DNA of 64,000 nt from Petrolisthes cinctipes (taxonomy: Eukaryota; Arthropoda; Malacostraca; Decapoda; Porcellanidae). How positions within the stretch are numbered: position 1 is the stretch's first letter; each line of letters begins with the position of its first letter. The notes below the pieces were generated by a model. That model made no database searches, was not told the origin of the DNA, and saw only the letters and a program-made list of their open reading frames with translations. The stretch lies in assembly GCA_033782935.1 (NCBI GenBank), contig JAWQEG010001444.1:62001-126000 (forward strand), read 5' to 3'. The position numbers and the translations under genes were made by a program. This document shows positions 44,226-55,605 of this stretch, in pieces.

Positions 44226-44577
44226 TAATATATCCTTAATCCCATTTAGCTCCTTTAGGTTGTTCTGTTGGGTTGGGTTTTATTAATAGTGCTGTAATGT
44301 TTTCTCACTGTAACCTGACAAAATGTTTGGTTGAATCTTGGTATTTTTTCTTTTTATGAAAATCGAGATATTTAGGTAAATGTTCCCAAGTTACACATAT
44401 GTGAGATTTTGATAAGATACATGTTTTTTCCTGCTGTTTTTTGTGTAATTCATGTGATTTGTAACACCTCTATTCTTGATATCCGGAGTCCAAAACAGAG
44501 TGGTTATATTGTATGTAGAAAAAAATATTTTTGTTATACAGTAGTTTGTTCTTGATGCTCATGACTATAATTTTCAG
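44226..44577. other. Intron sequence, nothing recognised
   Basis: AT-rich; ends in a TATAATTTTCAG acceptor at 44577. Confidence 0.5.
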
Positions 44578-44797
44578 AGGGATCCCAGATTGTAGAATTG
44601 ATGCAGAGTGAACACCTGCCAGCACCAGAGAATAACAGAAGGATGGTAACGATGGACACGATGGTGAGGGAGGTGCGGGAGCTGTACCTGAGCAAGTTCC
44701 AGCCACAGCACCGTCATCATGCCCTTTCTCCCAAAGTCTTCCTCCATCGCCTCAGCCCGACCCTCTTGGAGAAGTGCACCACTCGCTCTGGCCGCAC
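44578..44797 (+). CDS. THAP-domain gene, exon C
   Basis: Acceptor ATTTTCAG (ends 44577), strong donor GTGAGT at 44798. Open throughout: GSQIVELMQSEHLPAPEN, then MVREVRELYLSKFQPQHRHH and LSPKVFLHRLSPTLLEK. It is GC-rich against its surroundings, as a real exon would be. It begins with two bases that complete a codon from exon B (phase 1) and ends with two bases that the first base of exon D completes. I do not recognise the domain; the second half may be a short helical module. Confidence 0.7.
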
Positions 44798-45404
44798 GTG
44801 AGTCTCATTTAATTAAGTTTTATAGATGGCAGGCAGTGATCAGTTGTTTGTGGCTCAGTACCAATAGGATTTTGCCCCTTATTTCTAAATTGAATAAGCG
44901 TGTAAGCATGGCTAACATTTTCTTGGAGAGATCGTTAGCCATTTTGTATTTTTCCTTCCATTCCCAGGATTCTCTTGTATTTATAGCCTATCATCCCAGT
45001 AAGTTATTCTTTGCATGCTATAATATTTATTTCTAGCCCACAACAAATACTGAGTTACACAGTAAACTTACAGTACTGTACTACAGTATAACACTTTTCA
45101 ATAAATTTATGTGCTTGAAGGTACTGTACTGCACAACCTTGATTTAGAGTTACTTGACCTAGCAGTGCAGTAACTACAAAAGCCTAAATCCTACAACTAT
45201 CAAATTTTTGCATGTCTTCTTTCTTGGCTGTGAGTGGTTGTGTGTGTGTTTCTATGCTTTTATATGGAAAAATATTTTCTGGTTTGTCTAATGCAGTAAA
45301 TTATAACTTTCAACACTGGTCACTTTTTGTTTTAAGATGACAAATATATTCATGGAACTAATCGGTTCGACTCTCCATGTTGACTGGGCACTCGGGCCAC
45401 TTAG

Positions 45405-45565
45405 AGGGATTCATATATTTTGGGGTGAATTGGAGGGCTACTGATTCCTCCAAACTCTGCCAAGAAACTGACCACTGAAGTACGAGTATTCAAGTAGGGG
45501 ATCTGTTTCGATGCATTCTTTGGAGGAATCTGTAGACATTAAATTCACTCAACTGAAGGAAACTG
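45405..45565. repeat. Short palindromic repeat family, copy 10
   Basis: GAATTGGAGGGCTACTGATT, CCTCCAAACTCTGCCAAGAA, then GGGGATCTGTTTCGATGCAT and TCTTTGGAGGAATCTGTAG. Typical spacing. Confidence 0.65.
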
Positions 45566-45844
45566 CCTTTACCCATGATTCTTTCTGCGTAATGAATTGA
45601 AAAAGATAAACAAAATATTTGTCCTTTCAGTGTACAGTATGGACCCACAGTCATCGTTTTGGAAGCAGCAAAATTACCTATGGGGGTTTAGTGATTAAAC
45701 TTATTACATTACAGCTTGTAAGAGTATGAAAGTGAAAAGATGATAGGGTTATATAACTTGGCAAGTACTATAATATTTTAATTAAATAGAACAAGTGTTT
45801 ATGACATGACCATTGGAAATATATATAGATAGATAGGCTATACT

Positions 45845-46205
45845 GCCTGGTGATTTTAGGTTGAGAGACCTTTGTTTTGCTGATGAAACTGCTGATGTTT
45901 CCTTGGTGAAACTGTCAAAGTTCTTGTTACTGCTCTTGAAGCAATACGGTATAAAGAGGTGAAATGGTTTGATTTTGTTGGTGTCCTGAATCAAAACCAA
46001 GGTTCAGGAGGACCAGGATTGTGGAAACCTGTTCAGTCTTTACATGCTCAAAGTGAAAACATCGAATGAAATCTTGGATAGCTTCACATATCGTTAGCAG
46101 TGTACTGTACAGTACAGTAGTCCAGAGCATTGGTGGTTTTGATGGAGAGGGCACATGACACCTTGGTCTCACCTATGATGGTGTTATGGACTAATTCAAC
46201 AGGAG
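45845..46205 (+). pseudogene. Diverged LINE RT fragment
   Basis: LRLRDLCFADETADVS looks like the 'LRxxDLxFADDxxx' RT motif C, and IKTKVQ then EILDSFTY match the downstream 'KTKVQ..' and 'FTYLGS' blocks of RTE-like elements. Frameshifts in between. It is a different, older family from the TAGA-tailed LINE. Confidence 0.45.
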
Positions 46206-47189
46206 AGTTTGGCATTGCTACTATCTGAAGCAGAATAAATTAATATTAGGGTCACTGGACATTGCTGCAAGATGTGGACACTTAATAGTTTCATGGGGGC
46301 TCAGTTTCAAGATGGGACATACTCTTGTGTGAGTGATGAATGAATGTTTTCCAGTTTTTTCAGTCTCTTGACATTCTCTCAGGTCAAGGTAACTTTTAAG
46401 TGTAAGACACTCCATGACTTTCTTGACTGACTTCTTCATTCTCTTACTGCCATATTCACACTTTAAACCATCGTTCAGTTGTTTTTCATTCCTTCCTTCT
46501 CTGTGTCCAAACTACAAAATAAAATTTGCCTGTTCCTTTCATACAGTGATCTTTCTAATACATACATCTATGTACTTATCTGTGTACTCTCATGTCTGTC
46601 CTTTCGGGAAACCAGACATTCATCTGATAATCCATATTTCTTTACATTTCAATCACAGGAACAATTTTCCTACCCAGGGCTTTCTTCCATACATTATACT
46701 TCTCGTGCATGGGTCACCTTATTATTCTCAGGGCTGCAACTTCTTTAACCCTCTCACGCACGGTGATGCAATTAGCATCATAAAGGAATCGTCTGCCACA
46801 CAACCATTGTAAATCTTTACAATTTCTCCAAAAATAGAGTTTCTCATATAACTGCGTTAAAATTGGGTGAGTCAAGGGTCTGTATGACTCCTATCAAATA
46901 AATTAATTGGCAACTCTGTAGGGATTATATATTGAAAGAGAAGGGAAAATGTTTCAGTCTTCTCTCAGGAGCCAGCATTAGCGGTGCGTCTCGCGGGATT
47001 TAATTAAATCTTATTGCTACCCACGCCCACGGAGTACAAGACTCAATAAAAGTTATACCATATTGACAACAATGTAAAGTGGTAGTTTTGTGAATTATTT
47101 ATTTTAATTTTTTCAGGAAGTGTGCAGAGCTTTATATAAAATATATAACAGTAATAACGTACTTCTGCGTGTGTGTTCGTCACTTGGTC

Positions 47190-47300
47190 ATGGCGTTGCG
47201 TGAAAAGGACTTTTTGAAAATCCTCTTTGATAATGATGATAATCCGGATACAATTACCCTGATAGAAGAAGCCATTCCTGAAGAGTCATGTTGTCCTATG
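47190..47300 (+). pseudogene. piggyBac transposase N-terminal remnant
   Basis: ATG at 47190 gives MALREKDFLKILFDNDDNPD and continues IEEAIPEESC before TGA (47298-47300). An acidic, Asp/Glu-rich start with a helix of this kind is usual at the N-terminus of piggyBac transposases. The catalytic domain is missing; it ends 40 bp before the LINE insertion. Confidence 0.55.
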
Positions 47301-47344
47301 TGATGAATAAATGTGAGTACAGAATATTCTTGCATATTATATAA

Positions 47345-48053
47345 TAGAGATAACTCTGAGGGGTGAGAGGATGGAGGAAGTGAAGGAGTTTAAGTACCTG
47401 GGTACAGTTATGTGTAAACATGGAAGTATGGAAGGAGAAATTAGGGAGAGAGCAGTGAAGGGTAGACAGGTCATAGGATCACTGGGAAGGATTATGAAGG
47501 GTAGAAGTGTGAGTATGGAAGTGAAAAGGGGACTACGAAATAGTATAATCCTGCCAACACTGACATATGCGTCGGAGACATGGACATGGAGTAGGGCGCA
47601 TCAGTCTAGAATAGGTGCTGTGGAAATGAGTTACTTTAGAGGAGCATGTGGACTTACTAGATGGGATGGAGAAAGTAATGAGAGTGTGTATGAGAGATGT
47701 GGTATGAGTGAGAAGGCAATTGGCATTGAGTGTGGAGTGGTTGAGAGAGTGAAACGTGATACATTGAGATGGTTTGGACATGTGGAGAGAATGCAAGGCG
47801 AGGAATTTGTAAAGAAGGTGTATGGAAGTGAAGTTGTGGGACCTGGTGTGAGAGGTAGACCTCCGGTCAGATGGCAGAACAGAGTGGAAGAGTATGTAAA
47901 GGAGAGAAACGTGAGGGGCAGAGTAGGACTTGAACAAGTAAGGAGGGAGTGTTGGAACAGGGAGAACTGGAGACACTTCTGCCGTGGCCACCCCCTTGGG
48001 GAGAGTTCCCGGAGGGAACGAGGCGTCAGAGCTATATATAGATAGATAGATAG
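47345..48053 (+). pseudogene. RTE-like LINE 3' fragment with 10-bp TSD
   Basis: 5'-truncated copy with an open 224-codon frame (47371-48045): FKYLGTVMCKHGSMEGE, ILPTLTYASETWTW, LRWFGHVERMQGEEF, VRWQNRVEEYVKE and HFCRGHPLG. This is the post-RT C-terminal domain of RTE-like elements. The tail is CTATATATAGATAGATAGAT. ATTATATAAT is duplicated at 47335-47344 and 48054-48063. The open frame and clean TSD show it is young. Confidence 0.9.
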
Positions 48054-48911
48054 ATTATATAATTGCCTTATTTTCTTATTATATGTTGCAGAACAGTATC
48101 CTACAAAGCAAATGATGTGTAACTAATTCTGTTGTAATGGAAAAGGATAAAATATATAAATAGTTTGGGACAGGGATTATTCTTGTTACTGACTGCACCT
48201 CCCAAAGCGTCTCTTGCTACCAGCGCCGTCACCACAGAGTAGGTTGGAGTTTTTCTCTTTTCGCTTGGAAACGCTTGGCAATATACAAATTCTGATGGCA
48301 GTGTTGGGAAGATCATAAAATTCTGCTTCTATTGATGTGTAAAACAAAAAGTCAGTTTGGAAAATTGTGAGCTAGGAGAGTGTGAACACAAAATATAACA
48401 ATTTATTCTTTATACTATGTTTATTCCAAGTGATGAATGGTTGCTATTATGGCATATTTCTATGATTTTTTATCTTTGATGCTGTAGAACTATATCTTCC
48501 AAAGCCAATGACATATAATTTAGGCAGCGCAAAGTTAAATTCTGTGGCTGAAATTGACATAATATAATAGTTTTCACCACACACTGGTACACTCAATCTG
48601 GCCTTCACAGCGAGCCAAATGCGTGTGTTCATGGAATAGGAAATTAATTTTTTTTCTCGTGCGTGAGAGGGTTAATTTCTTCCAACCATCTTATCTGAAG
48701 CAGCCAGAGGAGCTTGCTTGTGCATCCCCTTTCCTTCACAGATCACATTACAGAGGGTAAAAATTAAAATTCCTCAGTATAGTACAGTACAGCAAACCTC
48801 CACCAAGATGTGCCTCTTTAATTTTAGCCTTTCTTGCCTGGTTGTCCTTGTAGGTACTGTACTCAAAGTTTTTATGTTGTAACTTTTCCTGCATGTTGTT
48901 ACATTTGTTAT

Positions 48912-49342
48912 CTATCTATCTATCTATAGCTCTGACGTCTCGTTCCCTCTGGGAATTCCACCCAAGGGGGTGGCCACGGCAGAAGTGCCTCCAGTTCTCC
49001 CTGTTCCAACACTCCCTTCTTACTTGGTCAAGCTCTTCTCTGCCTCTCACATTTCTCTCCTTTACATACTCTTCCACTCTGTTCTGCCATCTAACCGGAG
49101 GTCTGCCTCTCACACCATGTCCCACAACTTCACTTCCATACACCTTCTTTACAAACTCCTCACCTTGCATTCTTTCTACATGTCCAAACCACTTCAATGT
49201 ATTACGCTTCACTCTCTCAACCACTCCACATTCAATACCAATTGCCTTCTCACTCATACCACATCTCTCATACATACTCTCATTACTTTCTCCATCCCTC
49301 CTAGTAACTCCACATGCTCCTCTCAAGTAACTCATTTCCATA
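48912..49342 (-). pseudogene. RTE-like LINE 3' fragment (minus) with 11-bp TSD
   Basis: Open minus-strand frame 48916-49341: MEMSYLRGACGVTRRDGESN, WFGHVERMQGEEFVKKVYG, HFCRGHPLG. The TAGA tail appears as TATCTATCTATC at 48911. ACATTTGTTAT is duplicated at 48901-48911 and 49343-49353. About 431 bp, same family as 47345-48053. Confidence 0.9.
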
Positions 49343-49353
49343 ACATTTGTTAT

Positions 49354-50480
49354 GAACTCGTCTAATACACACAGTGCAATGAATTGATTTATGCCTCTAT
49401 CTTGTACAGTTTATTATTTCTGTTATTGGTATAATCAAGGATTCTAGTACTGGGAGAAGGATAGGCCATTTAATGTTATTTTAGGGTAGTCACTGTGGCT
49501 GGCTGGGACGGTGGTGCCTCTAGCGGACAACGGGAAGCAACACTCCAGCTCCCGCTTGCTTCCCCTTATCCTTATTAATTTTCAAGTTGAATTTTCTTTA
49601 CTAGTAACGGACAGGACATTTGATACTAATTATTTGACTACAGTATAGAATGAATAACTATATTCACGGTGGTCAAATTACATAATTAATTAAGATAATA
49701 TTTACGATAAAGCCGAAATATGTTGCTTTAAAAACCTCTACAATTATGTTTCTCAACAATATTTTGATGTATAAGTGCCAAAAAAGAGACATACATATAA
49801 TTTATCCTTAAAACTACTGTATAAAGCAATGAACTATAAGTACTGTACAACACTGTTACCCACACCACCACATATGTGAGAGCGTTCTTGCTTCCAATAT
49901 TCTTACTTGCTGTGAGAACAAGACATGTGCTTGAGAATAAAAAAATCTTGCTTGGTGTATGTATTAAAGGCAAATTACATAATAAATTATCCATTTCCTA
50001 ATATATACGACAAAGACCTAATTGATAAAGCATCCATATACTTAAATAACATTAATGCATAATATCTAAAATGGATAATTATTACCTGTTTATGATATCT
50101 ACAATATCGTTTCTCATAGGATTCTGATATGTAATTGAAGAAAGGGACAGCCATACAGACTTCATAGACCATACTTAAAACTACAAAACAATGAACTATA
50201 AGTACTGTACAGTATTGTATTGTCATCACCAGTATATTAGAGCATTATAACCTTACTATGAGGAGCTTTGTACTATGTATTTTAGAATCAGTGATTTCCT
50301 GCTTTCTTAGCTTGAGAGGTTCTAAAACTCAGGAGTTACTTTCATTATGTCTTTTAATTGTTTGCAAGCCTAAAGCCATAGTTTCAGTCTGGGGGTAAGG
50401 AAAATATATATGTAATACTCCATCCTAGCAGGAGCAAATAGATATACAGACTACAGTACAGTACTTAAGAAAATAGAAAA
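49354..50480. other. Intron sequence, nothing recognised
   Basis: AT-rich with many short repeats of ACTGTACA type. No exon or element border found. Confidence 0.4.
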
Positions 50481-50760
50481 CATAAGGTAAATTATTATCA
50501 TCTAACACCAGTTAATATCAATTTTATACCACCAATATAAATACTGTATAACTATAGAACGCATAAGGTATCATTCTCTAACACCAGTTAATATCAATGT
50601 AATTACCACCATCATAAATACTGTATAACTATCACAATAAGTTATCTGTACTGTAATTTGTAGCTTGCTAAAGGATAAAGCATTATCATCTAACACCAGT
50701 TAATATCAAATTAAATGCAGTACTGTATAACTATCACAATCAGTCAAATCTGTACTCGGT
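50480..50760 (+). repeat. Imperfect tandem repeat (about 100 bp, 3 units)
   Basis: ATCTAACACCAGTTAATATC followed by AATACTGTATAACTATCAC recurs three times (near 50500, 50578 and 50690). The last unit leads into repeat R1. Confidence 0.75.
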
Positions 50761-51060
50761 AGCTTATTAAGTTATGTAAAAACTCGTTTCAGGATCTTTT
50801 GAAAAACGGAAAATTGATAGCCTTATTCCACTTAGAGTTGGTGGACAGTTTATTGTTGAGCACCCAGTAATCCCCACAAAATCAACTTCAGCAAACAAAA
50901 CAAAAAAAAATAAAAAAATGCCCACCGCTCCTGTGTAAGTAAAGGCGCCAGCTGTTAGTAATTCCCCATTGCCGGTAGGTGGCTCTGCTGTAACACAACA
51001 ACCAAAACTCCCATAAGAGTGGCCTATCTTTCTGACAGTACTAGAATCCGTGGTATAATG
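50725..51060 (+). repeat. Dispersed repeat R1, copy 2
   Basis: Collinear with 12205-12545 (CAATCAGTCAAATCTGTACTC, TTTCAGGATCTTTTGAAAAA, GGTAGGTGGCTCTGCTG). Same interruption by an A-rich run. Ends near CAGTACTAGAATCCGTGG, matching CAATACTAGAATGTTTGG in copy 1. Confidence 0.65.
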
Positions 51061-51712
51061 TAACATTCTACTATTTCTTATGATTAAAGACAAAAACTTT
51101 TGAAACTGAATGCCAGTAGCAAATATGGTTTATGTATTCTTTAGGCTGATTTTACTGATGGTATTCTTGATTACTGTTCATTTATAAATGCAGCTGTTTG
51201 GGGAACGCACACACACTTTCTCCATCATACATATCATAGTGTCATGATTACGATTACTGGACTGAGTGCTGTTTCTAGTGAATATGGGGACAGTGAAAAC
51301 TAAAGTCTAGCAGGCACCATACAATCAGGCTAGAATCAATTCTTCTAGTCAGGGGCCACAAGTTACCTCCTCCAGTTTTTGAAAGTCATCTGTTATACAC
51401 CCTCCATTCCTTTGTCAAGGAATTCACCAGTTACTTCATTTCACAGATTCACCACAGCATCTCTCTCTCTCTCTCATCATTTGATGTTATATTATTACTA
51501 GACATTGCCCTCCTGAACTTTCTCAATGCTTTTTCTCTCAGTAGAGCATGCACTCTTACACCTCTCTAATGTCAACTGGTACACTCAGTCTTTCATATAC
51601 ACAACTGGTCAATTTTGGAACCTTCTACCCTTGTATTATATTATGGGATGCAATACTGTAGTATTTAGGCACACTTAGTAGTGGTGAGGTGAGGTGTGAG
51701 TGGTGTTGGCAG

Positions 51713-52523
51713 GAACGACGACAGCCTAAGTGATGAGAGGGAGGCCTGGCTGGATGACGACAGAGTGGATGGGGTAGTCTCCGATGATGACCACTGCTGG
51801 ATCCAGGACCCATTACCATCTCCTCTCACCAAAGATGACAACAACAGCAGCAGCAGTAGTGAACTGGTCAAAAAAAGGAAGTCAGCCAACACAGCAGTGA
51901 AAAGAAGTAGGAGGAAGAGGGCCTTGAGTGAGGTGGTGGAAGTGGACATCAAGCAAGAGGAGGAGGTGGTAGTGGTGGAGGATACGTCTTCTGCTGCCGT
52001 CACCACTGTACCCATGACCATACTGCCAGCTGATACCTATCCTCATCTCGCACTCTATACCAACACCCTCATATCCCAGCCATCTGTTGATCCCCTGGAA
52101 GTAGTCAAGACAGCCAGAGAAGAGGCCACGATTAAAGAAGAAACATCAGAGGGGGAGGTCATAGTGATGCCATTTATTGTTAGAGAGAACTCTAAACCAG
52201 TCATCCCCAGTAGTGCTGTGTTGGTCACTGATCAGTCATTAAGTAAAAGTGAAGGGACCTCCAATAAAACAGTTTCACCAGCAACAAATGAAAAAAGTTT
52301 GAAAGACTTGTCAGAGTATTTGCTGGAATTGAATGAAAATACTTTGAAGTGTACAAAACGTATAGAGAAGATTCGTCAGGAGTATGAAAGACGTGTATCC
52401 ACAGTCGAGGCAGAAAAGATGGAGAATGAGAGAGAAATCGGCCGAGTACTGTTGCTGATCAAGAGCTTGAAAGACCCAGAGGATGACCAGTCATCCCCTC
52501 ACAGCACACCACCAGTTAGGTAG
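51713..52523 (+). CDS. THAP-domain gene, exon D (last exon; nuclear, coiled coil)
   Basis: Acceptor GTTGGCAG (ends 51712); open for 270 codons to TAG at 52521-52523. Features in order: acidic start NDDSLSDEREAWLDDD; Ser run; a bipartite basic cluster (LVKKRKSANTAVKRSRRKR) that fits a nuclear localisation signal; two psi-K-x-E sumoylation-type sites (DIKQEE, TIKEET); then a helical, heptad-like C-terminus (LSEYLLELNENTLKCTKRI to MENEREIGRVLLLIKSL). This suits a DNA-binding regulator that dimerises. I do not recognise the family. The first base completes a codon from exon C, which supports splicing across 6.9 kb. Its base composition and intact frame mark it as host coding sequence. Confidence 0.75.
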
Positions 52524-54655
52524 GTAGGTTGATTGTACTCTAACTTAATGTTGTGAGCTCCCTTCATTCTACTTAAAGCTCAGATGAAGAAAAGAGAGGA
52601 AAGGGAAAAAAAGTTTGTCAATGCCACAAATAGGGCAGGAAAGTTGCCTTCCACAGTGGTCTCGTTCATATTTGTTGGCTCAAAGTCTTTTAATTTTTAG
52701 ATTAGTTTTTATTTTCCTACCAAATGAGTGACTACTCCTGTAATTCTGTACTAGTCAGAAATATGTCATGATTATTCAATTGGCCTGAGTTCAAGACTTT
52801 TCACTGTCCACAAAGTTTGTGGAGAGAAATAGCTCCCTTCTGTGATTTATGTGTACTCAATAGCCTGTATTTTTATCTTTTCGTTTATGGTTTTCCAGCC
52901 TTATGATGGGCTCGGCCTAAAAGGCTGTCGCCAAATTGATCTTTTTCTTCATATATATGGTTCGTGTGACATAGCTAGATACAGTAAATTATATTTTTAT
53001 CTTTTTCCTCATAAAACAAGGATATCTAGATCATGTCCCCATAATTATTTGTAAAAATTATCCTTAGATTTGGTAAATTCATTGTATTAAGCCTCTTCAG
53101 TAGTTGTTATTGTTGATGTTCTCCGGTGGCAGAATGGCCTCCTGCCCCAACAGACCCCCGGTACACTCTGGTCGCAGTGAAAAAACAATTTAAAATAGAG
53201 GAGGGGCTGGTCCTGTAGGCCTATGCCTGGGCTACTGAAGCAAATCTCAGGAAGATGGGACCAGAGCTTACTGGACCAGGGAGTCTGGGGACCTCCGACA
53301 ACCAGGGAGATTGGGGGGAAAGTCTTTGATCCCAAAGCCAGTGCTGTGGGCCCAAGTCCACGTTACCACAAAAGCTACAAGTGGGGCTGCACTTTCCATG
53401 ATACCAGTCCTGAAGGGACCATAAATGGGGAGGGAGTTTAGACTGCTGCATGCAAAGGGATAATGCACCCCCGTGTGCTGGCAGTCCACACAGTAATAGA
53501 AAAAAAAAAGAGCCTCCGGTTGCAGTACACCTCAAGCGGATTTTTAATCCATGTTAAATCCACTAGAAAGTGACCAGATCCTACAACAATCTTTATTCTA
53601 GCCCTGTGGGGGATGGCTAGTATTCACAGAGAATAAAGTCAGCCTCCCTGGACAAACCCTCTTAAGTTTGAGATTGTACTGCTATGTACAGAAGTTTGTA
53701 CTTTGTTCATTATGGAAGGAGCATTGCTTCAACTCTGGTGAACAAGATAGGACATAACAGCTGTGCTTTCCCCATGTTATATGTTAACAGAATATGTTTT
53801 GCTGCACTTGGCTTGTAATATATCACTTTGTTTTTTCTATTGACTGTTGCCATAACCCCAGATGGGTTTACCATGAACAAAATACCGTAACTGTACCCTT
53901 CCATGTGTTCACTTTCTAAATCTGCTTTTCATAAACCATTTCCAAATACAGTACTGTACTGTACACTTAGGAAACCTTGCAGTCGCCAACTCCTGTTCAC
54001 TTAGCCAAATAACAGCACATGTAAATTCCTTCCACTCTGTTTATGACTCATCATTACAATTATACTACTCATCACTTACCTTTGCTATTCCTCATGTTTT
54101 CACTAGACAACAATATATTTTCACTTTCCTTCTCGCATCTCATTTTGCATAAAAATATCTTCTACATTCAACATATTTCTATGTACTTGTTGGTGCCATG
54201 GTGGTGAACTTCAGATGCATCCTTTTGGTAAAACAGTATTGATCAAACATCATCAGTACCATTTTTAGTTAGTGATTTTGACTTGTGACTAAAAGGACTT
54301 TGAGTATGACCTAAAGGATGACATTATGACATATTTTTTTTACCCCTCCATTCTACATCACATCAGAACAATCTACCTTGGCTCTACAAGCAGGTTGTGT
54401 ATTACTAGGTAACAGGGCATTAGAATGTCGGAATTAAAAGTTTAGTACAATACCGGTACCCTAAAACCATAAAATAATTGGTAATGTAATATGGTGTTCT
54501 TTCCCAAATAATTATATTTAATTCATAAGTTGAATTTTTTTAATGCTCTTTTATATAGCCTATACAGTGTGTACAGTATAGTATATAGTAACACTTGGCT
54601 TTGGATGTGTGTGTGCCCCATGCACTGTATCCATTTTCATTCTATTATTTTTGAA
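52524..54655 (+). other. 3' UTR and downstream non-coding sequence
   Basis: GGTAGGTAGG follows the stop. A GC-richer island at 53120-53540 has reading frames on both strands but no recognisable protein. An AATAAA lies at about 53631. The rest is AT-rich. Confidence 0.4.
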
Positions 54656-54661
54656 GTTGTC

Positions 54662-54830
54662 CCGTAAGGGGGAAGTACAGTGTTGGCAAATCTGGAGAAA
54701 CTAATTACTCCAAACTATTCCAAGTAGCAGGACACCATTATTTTTGTTCATCTGGTCCTGTTTCCTGGCATAGTTTGGAGGAATCATAGCATTCCAATGT
54801 AACAAATGTGAATTCTCCCCATAACTTCCT
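54662..54830. repeat. Short palindromic repeat family, copy 11
   Basis: TAAGGGGGAAGTACAGTGTT, GGCAAATCTGGAGAAAC, ACTCCAAACTATTCC, then CTGGTCCTGTTTCCTGGCAT and AGTTTGGAGGAATCAT. It shows the full consensus: shoulder, arm, AC-rich centre, arm. Confidence 0.7.
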
Positions 54831-54839
54831 GTTTGCACT

Positions 54840-55600
54840 GGCAAATGCACTCACCATGCTACCGAATGCTTGAATTCTTTGTGGAGTCATCCCAACATAT
54901 TTTCAGCTCATTTCACTTGACTGACAAACATTTTCACGTGGTACACACATGCTATGAGCTGTTTCTTTCCTTTCCCAATTTTCTAACATTCTTTTGAATA
55001 GTACAGTAATTGGTATATACTAATATTTAGTTATTATAACTATCTTTAGTTGGCTGTGTCTGCTTTACTCTCTCCTTATTGCCATTTTGTCAAATACATT
55101 TCATCTGTGCATAGCCTATTCTGGTCAGTCAAATCTACCTCTATGCATAGTATGGGTGGGAGAGGTGAATGAAAAATTATGCATAATGTACTGTACAGCA
55201 TCTCGGTATTTAGTCCCATCCAGAGCAATGATGACAGTTCTATATTTCTTATCAGTCCACACTCCAATACCTTTTCTCATCAATACAGAAGGATGAGCAA
55301 ATAGGCTAAGAAAAAAGGGAGGGAAGGGAGCCCAAATTGGTATTGCAGCCGGGAGAGAGAAAAAAAGGAATGTGATTCACAAATGGCCCAGTGATATCTT
55401 TTAAGTGTCTATGGGCTGCCAGTTAAGTACTAGACTGCGGGCATTATCTACGGCGGCCTCTCTCTCTCCCGGGCCTTTCTCCGCATTCGCGGTCACTATG
55501 TAAACAACACATTTGACGGCTACTAGCTTGTAAACCACTCTCGCTACATAAATAAAGTAGTCTCCAGTCTGCCCTGTGGGGGGTAGGAAAGGGGAAGAAT
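54840..55600. other. Non-coding sequence, possibly the 5' UTR of the LINE at its right end
   Basis: No gene seen up to 55420. The GC-richer part 55430-55600 precedes the LINE endonuclease and could be its 5' UTR/promoter. Confidence 0.35.
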
Positions 55601-55605
55601 GCATG

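Larger units (their letters stand above)
46749..48671 (+). mobile_element. piggyBac-like element with TTAA target sites
   Basis: TTAA at 46745-46748 and 48672-48675 flank inverted ends CCCTCTCACGCACG / CGTGCGTGAGAGGG, the canonical piggyBac arrangement. 1923 bp, of which 47345-48053 is a later LINE insertion, so the element itself is about 1.2 kb. It keeps only the start of a transposase (47190-47300). Non-autonomous. Lies in the large intron between exons C and D of the THAP gene. Confidence 0.88.

Noticed and set aside
53087..53535. Overlapping frames on both strands in a GC-richer island; possible tRNA-derived SINE
   Set aside because: No recognisable domain, and the A and B box-like words do not form a convincing tRNA or SINE head.
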